Source: Bugula neritina | Taxonomy: Eukaryota > Bryozoa > Gymnolaemata > Cheilostomatida > Bugulidae | Direction of reading: 5' to 3' | DNA: 64,000 nucleotides | Assembly (NCBI GenBank): GCA_964035545.1 | Contig: OZ037765.1 | Location: forward strand, 5,464,198 to 5,528,197 | In this document: one piece after another, positions 1 through 14,200 of the stretch | Layout of the letters: every line of letters begins with the position of its first letter | Numbering within the stretch: position 1 is the stretch's first letter | Notes under the pieces: model-generated | The model's database searches: none | The model's input: only the letters and a program-made list of their open reading frames with translations | Told to the model about the DNA's origin: nothing | Translations under genes and position numbers: made by a program

Positions 1-6
1 TCTAAC

Positions 7-3000
7 CTGCATCTACTTTGCTGGCTCCGTCGAACTTCTCTTTCAGTCGGTCACCTATGACTTTGAATGAAGATAATTTCATCCAACAGGTTTTCATTGT
101 ACAACTTCCAGACATCCCGTGACATTTACACTCTTTTCTTGTCTCACTCACCACGTGCTGAAACATACACATTCAAGTGTATAGCAATATAAATACTTGA
201 TTTCATGTGGAAGTTGGCAACTAATATTCATTATAGTTAAATGCTGTCTCCCCTAATAGCTAGTAAAAATTAATTATTTTCCAACTGTGAGAGGTGTTGC
301 ATATCACAAATACCTCTTGTATATATGTGGGTGCCAATATTAGAAAGGGTTTTATTTATTATGAGGACATCAAAGGTGTGAAAGTATATAACTTTTACAG
401 TTTCACTAAATATATTCTGGTCAACAAACTATAAATTTCAAAAGCATGATTAATAAGTCAGTTTAATAGTTTTTTTTATGTGAAATATGTGATTAGGCAT
501 AATCAAAAACTTCCTAAAAAGACAGTCAACAAAAGGATATAAACATAAAGCTAAATTTTTAGTTTCATAATAGATTTTAAGCTATTTTCGAATACAGGCC
601 ATATTTTTACTTATATTAATTGTTAGATTCTTATCCAAATATTCTGTTCATTGAGTCTAAAAATTATCTAACTTTTGAAGTTGGAAATTATTTTAAATAA
701 ATTGGTGAAACACGCCATTGTATCGCGAATAATATAATATTTGAGGAGCTGCCAGAAAAAACATTTAGCCTATCCAAACTTGTGCTTAGTAAGTGTCCTT
801 TTAATGAGTTTCAAAAAAATCTACAAACTATGCTGGTGCTTGAATTTATACTGTAAGAGTAAGTTGGATTAGTTGATGGTAAGTTTTTATTATGTTGACA
901 TGTACTAAAAATATATGCTTTGGTATGAGTCATGCCCAGTAGCTCTGCCAGTTGTTATTATTATTTTATGAGCACATATCTGCTAAGCCAGCCAAAAACT
1001 ATAACAATTTTGGAATATCATCACTTGCTGAAAATCATCCTAATCATTATTTATACCTTGCAGTAAAGATAAAAGAAAATCCTATTTCCTTTGTTGTGGT
1101 AAATGCCTTAGAAATATTTATAATGTCTTCACCCATCTAAATAATACACATTATGCTCACTGCAGCTATGGTTTTTATCTTTAATTACAGTCAATTTACA
1201 ATAAGCCAAATTTTCAATTACTTGGCGTATCATGTGCAGAAAGTTACAAATAAATATAGAGAAATAGGACTCTATATTATGTAATTTAAAACTATTCTAG
1301 CCTATTTTGAACAGCAATTGCATAGATAAGGATGAAGAAGGTGAATGACATTAGAAATAAATTTGCATCACATTATAATTGTACAAAATGAAATAAAAGA
1401 CGAGTTAGGTATGTAGATTTTAATGAACTGAAATACTATAAATGGTGTGCACTTTTTAATGTGAGGTCTTCAATTATTTCCATCCAATAAAATTGTTTAA
1501 TTTAGAAAGTTACAATACTGCATGATTTCCTACAAAACAGAATGAGAATACAGTTTATACTTAAAAGAAAACGAACTACTGGATATGATTTGATTATAGC
1601 TGTGAATAGTTTGCACTACTATGATTATTAATCAGTTAACTGTTTATAATTTGAATATAGCTGTGATCCAACTTGGTTTGGTAAAACTGAATTCTCAGCC
1701 TTTGATGGTTAAACAAGAATCCACATTACTCGGTATTCTAACTACCATCTTTAACCAGCAAAGCAAACTTCAAAAACTGTTACTATGACGACTAATTACT
1801 ACAAAATCACACTACTAAAGCAATATGTCTCTGAATAGGCCCAAGGTAGAAAAATAGTCTTTAATGTGATTCAGTTTTTAAAATTTAACCTAAAACATAA
1901 ACATTTTTGGAAAAATAAATAATTTTTTTAAAAAAGTTCAATTAATTCTTGTTAGGCTTGGTACTAGATATGACTATTGCTGGGAACGCAAGTTGCTCTT
2001 TTTCAACAAACTCAAACAATAGATTCTATTCAGTAAAAGAATCAAAAAGGCTATCAGCTCAAATTACAAAGTTACGAATCTTTCAAAACTGATTTAATTG
2101 AACAATAGGGGAGTGTGATACACACAGGTGAAGGCTGAGATAGACTGTATGACACACTAGATTGTACTTAGATAGTATTATAGTTCACCACGTGCACACA
2201 CATTCATCATATAATCATAGAAGATATGTACAGTATCGCTTGCAAGAAAGCATCAACAAGAACCTGAGAAATGTGAAGTCAACAAACGTTGATAAGCTTT
2301 GTTACTCAAAGTTATAAGCATAAATTAGGTTTGAAAAACACATCTAATAATTTAAGACTTGGAGTGTTTTTGAACAAAAATAGTTATAAAGCTGATGATA
2401 AATATTGTGATGTTGAAACAGTTTTCAGTTCCTGCCGTTATTTTCAGTTGACATGCATTGTTACAGAAATAAGTGTGCTGCAGAAATATGCTCAATTAGC
2501 AGAACATTACGCTTAGAAGATTAAAGAATGTTCTTTTGTAGATGTATATTTTTGGCAAAGAAGTTAATGAATTGTAATGGATCAATGAGCGTTTCATGTC
2601 ACAAGATATATTTCCTTTAACTTTTCAACTGTTCAACAAATTTGGTGGTCTACTTCTAAAGTTTATGAAGCTTGTCTGTGAACAGTTGATTTGAATGTTT
2701 CTAGTTAATTTATAAGAGTTGCTAGCGCGTGGCCCACAATTCAATTGGTGAGTAGTCACCTGTACCCATTATTGTTATGGACTATGCATTTTCATATATT
2801 TTTTAATTTACATGCTCATATACTTCAAAACACTATTTTACATTACATTACATTACAAATGTTTTAAGCATTGAATAATATACCATTACGTTATCAATTT
2901 GAAAACATTCAGCTGTGCTAAATGTAAAAGCAGCTGCAAGAATAATGTTGAAAAAGTTGATTAGAGTTAACACTAAGTTGTTGACTTGATTTATTGAAAT

Positions 3001-6000
3001 ATTTTAAGAATGTCATATTTTAAATATTCTCACAACTTTATCATTTTGCTTATAAATAACTAATAAAATATTTTAGGCAGTGAATATAATATTTCCCAAT
3101 AACAGTTTCAACAAACGTTTTCAGAAATACACTGACCTAACTCTATATGAAAAAATCTCACTATACTAGAAATTGGGAAACATAAACATTTAGTTAAAAG
3201 AGTATATTGAATTATTGGTAAAGTTTAACGTTTCATAGATACTTTTTAGTAAAAACTACTTTGTTTATGGAAATTAAACGAGTTTCCGAGCCACCAGTGA
3301 TCATAAATTATTTGAGTTACTTGTTGACAAGGCGAGCCTTTGAGTGCTCAGGATAAAATTAATAAATCATCAAATTCTGTTTTGAGGAACTTGCTAAACA
3401 GCTATAGGTGAAGACATGGAGGCAAATCATCCTGGCATTAAATGCCTTAGACTCAACAACAGCCAGCTTCAAATGATACAAACAACAGAAAGTTTTTGCC
3501 TTTAACGCACTCCATAATAGACAGACATAGTTAGTCTGAGTATACACTGACTCTCTAGACCTCATAGCAGTATTAGAAACATGTTAACCAACTAGCACAG
3601 CTCTATCAAAGCCCATGCACTAAAATTACCAATGCAACGGTTTTATTAATGTAACATAAATTTTTGCCAATGTTTGCAAGTAAATTATGTTGTTACAACA
3701 TTTTATTGCTCATTTCCAATCATGCTGACTTTCATATTTGAATTTGTCGTTTTTTTAAAAGATTATTCAAAACTTCTTTAACAAAATTATATTGGAAATA
3801 ACAAATCCATAACCTGAATGAGATATTATATACACAGAAGCATTGCTCTATTGTTTTCTTAAAGTATATCTATGTGGCCACAGTGTGCATATGATCATGT
3901 TCTGTAATTAAAAAGTGCTTTGGAGTTATATCCTTATATAAACAGCCTCAAAAGGAATAAATGTATTGAATGGAATCATTATAACTTACTCTTCGTCCTG
4001 CTTCATTATTTTGTCGATTGACCATAAATCGAAGATCTTCACCCTGTTCTATAGAATCGATAAATTGTTTCGAAAATCGATATCCAAACTTCACATTGTC
4101 GCTGCACCCTCCCCACTTCCAATCCTCGTCAGTCGGTTGTTCCAATCGGTAGTCACATGAACACGTGTGTATTCTCCCGGTGCTACAGGCAGTGGAAATA
4201 GCGTGCGCCACACCAGCCGACATTATCGAATAGATAAATGCGGTCTCCCTGCAACCTAAAACATTCAAGTTAGATGACTCTACCAAGTTATGCATAGTAA
4301 GTGTAAAATGCATATCCATGTATATAAATAATATCATAGTGAACAATCATTGCAAAACCATTAAATGAGTCAGACAAGCTTTTAAGTTATTCATTTCTGG
4401 TCCAAATGTTATTTAGTTCAGTTCTGTGAGTGTAACTCAATACACTGCTAGGATCTAATACCACAGAAAATTCCTTAAAATGTGATTAGTGTTGCTCAAA
4501 GGGAAAATGGAAATGAACAATCATGACTTAGATAGATTTTCATCACATGTTTCTATTCTGCTTTCTTATAGCTGTACATTGCAAAACCCGTTCAACATCA
4601 GTACATACAAACAGTCATAATTAATAACTGAAGAAAATACTTAAAGAGTAAACAAATAAAGTGATTTTCATATAAAAACATACTCATAGTAAAATGTAAA
4701 GCTAATCTAAAATAAAGAAAACTAACTCATGAATTGTTGTACTCAAAATAGCGAGGATCTTGATGTAATATTGTAAAAACATTTTAATGACAAGGGAAAA
4801 AGCTTATGCCCTACTTTCTCTAAAATTTATAAAACACATTTTACATTTAACTTAGCAACTGTTGTCTTTTTGTCTGTATTATCTCAACAATTAATCTATG
4901 TCGTTACTTGAAAGGTTGATTTATTTAATCAGCAGTTTTACCTACTGCTGACAACATTTTTTAGACAATTGCCAAGAAACAAATATCTTATTGCAATCCA
5001 TCTTTTTTGCTTTCAGTTGACCCAACTTACATATAACATACTGTATAAGTATAATTAAAGGTTATCGAATGCATTAGTTATATGTAAATGTAATGTATTA
5101 CATCATGAAGTTAAAAGTTAAGTATTCTAGTAATGAAGTTCGTTCACCACAATCTTGATTACAAAACGACAGGGTTAATGTAGCCTATAGTTAGCTTTAA
5201 CACCCTTAACTCATAAATTGTACAAAATAGCATTTTACAATTGCAACATGGGATACATCAATATAATTTAGACGTACAGTTGAGCATTTGGTGAATCAAA
5301 TCCGAATTTTCTGCATTGCAAACAATTAATTAATAAAAAAATTATGACTGGAACAACATTCTTCAGACTTTCACTACCTTTCATCTCATAGGAAATGACT
5401 GATGAGTGTAACTAATATGTAAATTAAGCAATTTTAATTGACCAATTAATATTTATTGCCAAAACTTTTCAATGTCACATTACAGCAAAGGACTGCAATA
5501 GCCTAAGATACTGGCCAAGAAGACATGGCAAAAAAAGCAAAAAAAGCCAAAAGTTCTTACCTATGTTGAGTATTCGTCCAAAAATTGATCCGCCGACATT
5601 TGATGGTTGAGTTGGACAATTCCACAGTCGCTTCTCGAACTGATGTTGACATTCCCGAATAGCGAGCAAAGCTCCATCTACTACTGCATATATCGACTGC
5701 GGATTTTTCTCGGCAAGTTTTCTTTGCTTTTTAGTCAAGTATTGCATTCTAGGCTGCAGTGAGGCACTGGAATCTTGCTTTTCGCTGTATGCATTTGACG
5801 GTGCAATTTGATTGGTATGTAAATACGACTCCGAAATGTCATAATCCTGTGCAAGTGTCCTACAATATTTGAAACAAAGCTTCTACATCAACTCTAACTG
5901 TTTTCTTTTTAATTAATTCAACTTTGTAATGATAATCATCAATCAAGTTGTGCTAACAAAGCTACATAAAATCATTAATCATTGTATTATTTGATGTATT

Positions 6001-6357
6001 TTTAATATAATTTAAAATGGACAGTAAGTTAGTGTAGATGTGAGTGTTAATATGGCTAATGACAGATTTATTAAAATTAACAACTAAGCACTAACAACAG
6101 GTTTGTTGAAAGAGAGAATAATGCACATTCAAGATCCTCATGTTTTCTTTCAAGTACTAGTGTTAATTAGAAAATTTAAATTTATTGCCACGTAAAATTG
6201 ACAAGCTCAAATAGAATTATCGCAGAGTAAATTTAATTAAAAGTATTAGAATAACATACCACCATCGTGTGCCCCTCAAATTATTTTTTCGTGCCGAGGA
6301 GAATTGCGATAAAAGAGCAAAACAAACCGAAATAAATACAAGATAGCTATACCACAT
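7..6357 (-). CDS. Wnt1: Wnt1 (wingless) secreted signalling ligand, 5' four exons, 3' end cut by window
   Basis: Coding exons on the minus strand: 6357-6260, 5859-5561, 4255-3990, 157-7. All junctions are GT-AG and the phases agree, giving about 271 residues; the family runs near 370, so the cysteine-rich C-terminal part lies before position 1. The start at 6357 opens a hydrophobic signal peptide ([16 protein letters not shown]). Wnt1-specific marks are the RWW motif after the signal peptide, IRECQHQF...[25 protein letters not shown], the CSCDYR segment, WKWGGCSDN, and [23 protein letters not shown] lies near residue 237 and carries the serine that Porcupine palmitoleoylates in Wnts. Family knowledge: the lipidated secreted protein binds Frizzled and LRP5/6 and sets segmental and axial pattern. 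Exon 4 ends at a GTTAGA donor right at the window edge. Assignment to Wnt1 rather than another Wnt is strong because RWW and CDYR align without gaps. Confidence 0.93.
158..3989 (-). other. Wnt1 intron 3 (3.8 kb)
   Basis: AT-rich intron between the NNEAGRR exon and the CHGMSGSC exon. I see no coding exon, transposon or RNA gene in it. A short CATTA-type run lies near 2840-2870. Short open frames (for example 952-1140 and 2289-2516) have no family resemblance. Confidence 0.7.
4256..5560 (-). other. Wnt1 intron 2 (1.3 kb)
   Basis: Donor GTAAGA at 5560 and acceptor TTTTAG ending at 4256. It splits a glycine codon (NIG|GCRET) in phase 1. AT-rich, with no further feature recognised. Confidence 0.75.
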
Positions 6358-9300
6358 TTTTCTTCCGAGATGCTAAGTTTTTAAGAAGGTGCTTTTCTGG
6401 CAATGAATATTATTCCAATGCCTTTGCAAGGTATAATTATCCAAAGAAATAGCATTCATAAAATCAAAATTACCTCAATAATACAACATCGTAAGCAATA
6501 AGATTCTTGTAGGGTCAGGTTACCACGTTCTATGGCCAATCATAGAGTCAGACGCTTAACATAGGTCCGCCCCCCAAGCACACAACTCGTGCCAAAACAA
6601 AATACATTTCATAGAAAATGACTACAAATTCCATTGAGTTAAGATAAGTTGACTTAAGAACTAATACATAAAAGATACCGATTTTAATGAAGTGTAATAG
6701 AAACAATGATATTCACACATAGAGACAATGGTATAATAACTTGTATGCTAACACAACAGAAGTACCATGTCAAAAGAACAACTTCACTGAACACAAAACA
6801 TTTAGTATTTAGAGTATTGAATGACATAATTATTTTCTAGCCAAACCTGAACTTCTGGATGACGAATCGAGAGGAACAGCAAGTGGCAAAGTACGAGCTT
6901 CTTCTGCAGCAAATTATTCACAGCTCTCACAATTTAGAACTGATACAAATGGAAAATATTGTCATGTAATGAGGCTTTCATTGATTTAATTTAATGAAAA
7001 ACTTGACATTTACAAGCTGAGTTGATTAATTGGTTCTCCAATCACCATAATAGTTGAACACATCCTAATCTAGTGAGCATTGACTGCTAATTTATTCAGT
7101 AAACTTTCTTATTAACTTTGCACGAATGAAATATTTTCCCATCAATAATCTCCCAACAGTTGAGAAGTAAAGCCAAGATGAATGGATTAAAACAAATATT
7201 TGAAGAAAGCCTTATATAACAGATAAGGCCCATTGCTGTATCTCATAGTTTTATGCACTTTTACTTCAAATATTGTTGCTTTTTATTACCATTATAGCAA
7301 TAATGTTGCCTTTCTAATAAGCTTTATAATCAGGATTATTACCCCTTCCGGATTTTTAAATGTTTATACTATTAAATCATATAGCCCTATTATATGCAGC
7401 TAATGTTTGAACTTATTCAAGTTAGTGAGGTACATCGAGCACTAATATATATATATATTACACAACTAGGAGTGAAAACTATTACAGAATCTACTATTTT
7501 GCACCTACCTCAATTCTCATGCCAAACAAACTAGCTATCAATTACAGACCAACAAACTCTGCAAATGGTCACTGTGCAGTTGTATTGCTGGAGTAAATTA
7601 GGAGTCAAGTATTTTCTGATGGGCAAGATAATATTGTGAAATGATATATAAATCAGAATAAAGGTTATTGGGACATAATTAGTGAGCTGCTCAGTTTAGC
7701 ATTGCAATAAATACAGTAGTATAGTTTAATACAATTTGTCACTAACATAATTATAGATGCTAATATTATTAAGATATGAACCGTATCAGCATAATAACTG
7801 CATTTCAGAAAAGGAAATAAAATCAGATTAAAAATATTTCGTTATGCACCCGTGACCAAATATTTTCATTGCAAATTGTTTTTTTAGATTTTAAGTAATG
7901 GAGGCCTACAATAGAAGAAAGATCAAAAAACTTTAATTTTATGTTGGTAGACGCCACGCACAGGTATAATGTGTTTGTTGTGACACAGCGTGCAGACCAC
8001 ATACCACACAAACACCATCAGAGTAATATCTGGATAGATTTGCCATCAGAAGCTGGTGCAGTATTTTAACCTGATGTTTTTAATGTGTATAGCCATTAAT
8101 TAAAACAAAAACCAATGTTAGAAATTATAAGTCAAGATAGGGCGACAATATGGCTCTCACATTCCTGAATTCAATTAGCTAACACATGTCCACAGTTCTC
8201 GCCTCTCATAGCATCACAGATTGTAACATAGTAACCTGAACCTTGCATTAAAATCTTTGCAGATGTTACAACGGCCCAGATGGTAGAGTGTAGCTCCAGT
8301 ATGAATGCAGTTAGCAAAATACAAATTCAAACAGGCATTCGTTTGGAGATCTAAAAATAACTTAACCGATAAAGATCCTGCTAAATTATCATTACCTCTG
8401 CTAAATTTAGAGCCATGTGAGTCCTTGATTGATATAGCTAAACAGGCAGTGAAACACATATAATTAAATTCATTATTGAAGTGAAACAGTGTGTTGGCTC
8501 GTTGGTTGGAATTCTTTCAACACAATAAATAATAAAAAACAAACTTTTTCTTGTTAGAAAATAGAAAAATATAAATAAAGTTATCAAGATTTGCTGTTTC
8601 ACATAAGTTTTTAGCCTCTGTTCCATTAGAAGTTTTTTTGGTAATTAATGTCAACTGTATGTTTCATTTTGATATTCTTTTAAGACTCGTTTCAGCCCTC
8701 TTTTGCACTTTACAATCAGTTTTATTTTAGTCCTTTAATTTTGCATTTTCACAATTATTATGATTTTTACTCAAAGAACGTACATGTTAGCTGATTTTAA
8801 ACATAGTTTCTACAATTTTTCAGTAGCTTAAGTACAGCTGTTTATGCTGCAATTATAAAACTTTGCAAAATTAAACACCGTATGAGGTTTTTGGAAACAA
8901 AACTCGCAAAACCTTAAATGCACATAAGCTTCATATTAACAGTTTTTTCTTTACTTTAGCTGAACATTTTAGCTTGAAAGATACCTACGTTTTAAGTTTA
9001 ACTTTTCCATCAGTTTTTGTTCTCTTCAGAATTAGAATTTTTTTCAGTAAGCTATTTGAAGATCCTAATTTATCAGGCTTGCTGTCTTCAGTGAAGTTTA
9101 TTCTCGTTCAACTTGTTCATGTCATATTTCCCATAATTTTAACTAAAATACCTGTCCAGATCAAACAGGGCAGTAGCAGAATTTCACTGTTGCTATTTAT
9201 CAGAGAATGCTTCTAATTATTAACTTGTAGCTTTAAACTCAAGAACCTGTATAGCATGCTAATATTGTTTATGTGAAAGCTTATATTTACAATTTGCCTT

Positions 9301-10790
9301 AATTAAATTTCAATCTTACAATATATCATAGCATGCCTGTGTAAATATTGTTACATATAATGTCCGTTGCCTCTAAAACTATCTCATATTGTAGCAAATA
9401 GAATTGATTAGTAATAAATATTTTGTTTAAATATTGATATGTTGTAAAAGCCATTGATTAAAAGCATAAATATCACACTATTGTGCCAGTTTTTCAATAC
9501 TAATGCTATGAATTGCAGTGAAATTTAGCTCTTATATTCCTTGTCAGGTAGTTTAGCTTTTATATAACACAAGACATAAAGCTAACGAACATAATATGTA
9601 AGCAAATGAAATGCCTGATTTAAGATACACCACACAAGCGTTTTGGCATTAAATCATTTATATTAAATAAACATTCAGTCTATACTTGAATTTATTTAGT
9701 ATTTTCGTCCAAGCAACTATACTCTGAGTAGAAAATAAAGATCAACTTCAGATGACGCTTTTCTGAAAAGTTAAATTCTAAAACTTGATTAAAATAATTC
9801 CAATTTGGAAATTTATGAAAATATGATTCAGAAGTTAAAAGATATAGTATGCGCATATATTCTCAAAAAATAGATTTTTGTGAGACTAGAGAAACCCTCA
9901 AACCCTGTTAACTTTCAATTTTAAAAGCTACTAGATATCAATTAAACTTGAATTAATAACATCTGCAAAGCATTGATGGGTAATTAGTCATTTGAAAAGT
10001 GAGTTGTACCTCATCAACCCAATCACTGTATCATTATTATTCTTCAGAAAGGATAGGCTATCACTACAAATTCAAATACTTGGCAATTCAAGGGATCCAA
10101 CATGCTAGGCCCCCAAGGCTAGTCTATAAATTTATTTGCTGGGCGATGCATAAACTAATAAGATTACTAATAGATTTTGTATATCCTCTTGCAGCTGAAT
10201 TTTTCCTAGCATGGAAAAATCCTTACACTTCCTATATTAGACTGAGCTATGAATAACATTGCAAAGTAAATGGAACCAGTGGGTCTCCCCTTCTGGCAGT
10301 GCTAGTTGTGCTTGCACAAGGCAATGTAGTACTACATAGTATGTGATATGGACTGGAGAGTTAGGTGAAGAGCAATTGGCAAAGCTCTGTTAAAGCCATC
10401 ACCATGAATAGTGTTAGGTGTAGTTGGCAACTGGTGTATTATAATATGTCTATTGCTAGAACTCACACTCATAGCAACATATAAAAACCTGAAGCACTCG
10501 AAGGTCATAGTTAATCAAATTTATAGAGTTCCGGGTGTTAAAATTCCAATGTTGAAAAAGATTTTCAAATGCTAAAGAATTTTTGTGGACAATTTTTTTG
10601 AACGTAAACAATTAATTTGAGATGTTATCTTTCTGAGTGAAAACATGCTTCACTGGTATTTGTGTAAAGTGGGGATGCTTAGTCATTCAGAAGATCTGAT
10701 GTACTGATTCTAAGGGTGATAACATCAACAATTTAACAAATGGGCAATCAATCCCTGAAGTGAATATCAATTAAAGTCGGGAGATTAAAT

Positions 10791-11080
10791 ATGAATTAAA
10801 ATACATGTAATCGATTTAAGTTACAAACTTTATTTTCATGCAAGCAGTCAAGATGTATACGGCAATTAGCATGACATTGAATATATGTATTTCAGTGAAT
10901 ATCCAGTAAAACCGGCTATAAATACCTTCAAAACTCAATCACAATGTACATATATCTTGGAAACGCAGTCCGGTGGAAAATTGGACATAAAATATTCAGT
11001 ATATAGTTAAGGAGATATAACTCTATTAATAAAATAAATTGATGAGTGAACAGCAAATCAACCAAACTATAAATTCTGAA
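10791..11080 (-). repeat. 290-bp dispersed repeat, copy 1 (in presumed SDHA 3' UTR)
   Basis: Highly similar to 14963-15255, in the same orientation, with scattered substitutions along the whole length. It begins about 165 nt after the SDHA stop codon on the transcript strand. It carries an AATAAA on the minus strand (10834-10829), the best nearby polyadenylation signal for SDHA. No terminal repeats or coding capacity are visible. Whether it is a mobile element or a duplicated 3' UTR cannot be told from two copies. Confidence 0.85.
10829..10834 (-). terminator. Candidate poly(A) signal of SDHA
   Basis: AATAAA on the minus strand about 410 nt after the SDHA stop, inside the 290-bp repeat. The matching position of the intronic copy (15004-15009) reads AATGAA instead. 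Confidence 0.4.
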
Positions 11081-11246
11081 GAGCAGTAATCTTAGAGTAG
11101 CAGCCATAGTGACATCAGCACATGGTAACAATCCTCAACCATCTGGAGACAAGAACAGAGAGCAAACATCTCTTGGCTACTAGATAGTGAATGGTGTTAG
11201 GAGGGTTGAGGCATTCAACATACAGTCTAGTCTGAAGAGCAGTAAG

Positions 11247-14200
11247 CTAGTAGACTCTGAGCTTTGGAGGCACCATCTCTACATCATCATCCAGTGTGGA
11301 ATCTATCACCGGTCTGTATGATAGGCTGACCTGTGAAACACACAAACAGTTCCAGCAGCCATACAACAAGTTACGTAGGTACAGAAAACAGACAACGCCA
11401 TTGCTAGGAGTTTTTCTACTAGTTCTGTGCTACAGCCTATCCATAAAAAAGACTAAACTTGAAAAACTTTTATGGAAGTCCAAATATGGCAATTTAGCAG
11501 CAGTAGCATAAGAGTACATAATATTTGTATTGATATGAACAACAAATATTGCAAAAAACAATTTTGCTATGTGTTGAAAACAATAAAAAACATATTTAAA
11601 ACTTGCGATTAATAATCCACAAGACTACAGCAGTAATCATGAAGGTAATTAGTAAACTGAGAGAGCCTAGGGGCTATGGGCAACAAACATAGAGATATTA
11701 TGATGAATGGCTGATAGAAATACAAGAGCCCATAATAACAAGGCAGGAAGTTCAAGCATTCTGTGGGGGTTGAAGTTGAACAGCCAGCCAGCAATAAAAA
11801 TCAACAGACTGGCAAGTATTCCACAAAAATGTAACACCTAGCACAAACCTCCATGTGTGATTCAAGGAAAAAAATTCTCCATAAGACAAAGTAAAATTTA
11901 TGAACAAATCACCAAAGTAAAAATTTGAATGCCAAAGACAACATGCGTCAACATAAATCGTTGGGCAACCTGTTGAATTGACCTAAATCATTATGGCTCT
12001 ATGATCCTAGCCGGCATGCCTTTAGATGTCTATACTTGAAAGTTCTGGTATGATTCGGACACGACCTATGTCACCATATTCATCATACATAATGTGAGGA
12101 TAAAGTAGAAGCGAGACTTAAAGACCATAATTTTGATAGATATATATCAAGATATAAATAAACCTGTTCATTGTTTATGATAGGTTTGAGTGCATGAACA
12201 GTGGCGGAGTGAAAGGCATGCAGAAATAAAGGAATAAATTATACATATTATTGTAGCACTTTGCAGAGCTATCTAGAAACGCTGGGGTCAAAGACACTGC
12301 CATGATAATCACTGCGGGGAAACACCTTTTTAGCGACAAAGGTTCATCTTACGTAAGGATTCAGCCTTGAAACTGCATGTACTCAATAAAGATGATTGAA
12401 ATAAGGGCACAGGGCTGTTCTTGGTGCATATTTTATAGATGCTAAACATATTAAACCATGTTTTATGGGTGCAGCCAATTTTAAATTTAAATATTTAAAT
12501 TGATTTTAAATTCTTTATCTAGCATAAAGAGTTGATAACCAACAAAAAATGGAAAGTGAAATTGTTAAGGAAATACTTCCATTGCCACTATTTACCTGCT
12601 GAATTATTGCTGAAAAATAGCTGCTTAACTTAATCTAGGAGCGTGTATTACAATGCTACAATATTTCATACAGTTATATACTTTTGCCATTAGCTGAAAC
12701 TGAGTTGATACTAATACCAGCAAAAACAAATAGAGCGAAAGAATGAAAACAAACTATATAGCTTTTTTTAAATTTACATAATTGAAAGTAGAAAGGATTT
12801 TACCGCAGCCTCGACTTAGCCTTGGATTCTACTTTCCTATCGCAGCCAAGGCCAGACAGAGTATAAACTAACACAGAAAACTGCTGTTAAATGTTGGGAA
12901 TTATTTACTGCGACACTAGTGTAGCTGTATGTAAAACAGTTTATAGACCAGGCGCAAAATAAAATTTCAAATTTTACAAACAATCTTACGATAATGCTGC
13001 AGCTATGCCATCGCCTGTCCCAGAATAGATCAGATAAAAAGATGTATGGCAGCGTATATAACAGAAATATTCAACTGTGCTGACAATACTTTTGATAGAA
13101 AACAGCTGAACTCTTGAAATAGTAATAGAATAGGAGAATGGAGGAGTAGGTCCTACCATAGGCTTTACTATGTTGACATGAGAAGAAGCTGAAATGCAAA
13201 TGGCAACCAGCTAAAGTCTAATAAAATATGACTGGAATTCAAAATTTTGTTGTTTTGTTGTTTTGAGTAAACAGTAACAGGCAATTACTAGCTAATGCTA
13301 AACCAATTTTTCTGCTGATGCAACCAGTTTGTACACCAAACTGCACATACAAACCCCTTGTACATACATTGTAGGATTATGTGAAGAGAAACATCACACA
13401 ACACATTAGACATCCAACACAAGCTCCATGTAGTAGCAACATTATTCTTCCATTAAAGGTCTTCCATTAGAAAACCTGGGAGTTGCTGATTCTGACCAAC
13501 ATAATAGAAACTTGTTCAGTTACAAGAAAGTTTGAAATACACCAAATCCAACCAACACAGTGTTTTGTACTGCCAACATATTTTCTACAGTGCATGAAGA
13601 CAAAAAAAAATGTTGAAAAAAATTATCATTCCAGTATATCTGTCCTTAAACAATGCCTTGAATAATAGAAAATTAATTACAATAATAAAGTGACGGCTTT
13701 TCCCTACCATACCATGTCTGATTCACATATGCATAGTACACTTAGAGAACATCAAACTATCCAGTGAGACGTACTGGGTGAACAAGAACTCAAAAAGGTA
13801 AATTAGAAATCACCAGACAAGAATGACCTGCTATGAACTCTTACAGAATAACCACTCAGCCGCCAACAGTGGCCAGGGTTGGGCGAGTTTCACCACCCAC
13901 CACCATTCCTCCCTGAATAGATTCTATGTCAACTCTATGTCATACTTTACATCACACCTGAATTCAAGGACAGGTTAGCCACCCAGTGGGTGAATCAGTA
14001 GTGCCTACTTTCAGTATATGCAGGGAATATCAGCAGATTACACCTACTCTCAGCACACACACAGGGAATATCAACAGAACACAGCACCAGGTATAGGCTG
14101 GACAAGAAGTTAATTAGGAAGAGATAATATGGAGAAAGTTTGCAGAAATGATTTCCTATTAGCTCATAAAAGTATAGCAATAGCAAAACACCTTTCTTCT

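Larger units (their letters stand above)
6358..11246. other. Intergenic region between Wnt1 start and SDHA stop (4.9 kb)
   Basis: It separates the Wnt1 start codon from the SDHA stop codon; both genes are on the minus strand. It must hold the Wnt1 promoter and the SDHA 3' UTR. No convincing TATA or initiator could be assigned to Wnt1. The part nearest SDHA (10791-11080) is a copy of a dispersed 290-bp repeat, listed separately. A minus-strand open frame at 8214-8459 has faint ankyrin-like spacing but is not supported as a gene. Confidence 0.6.
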
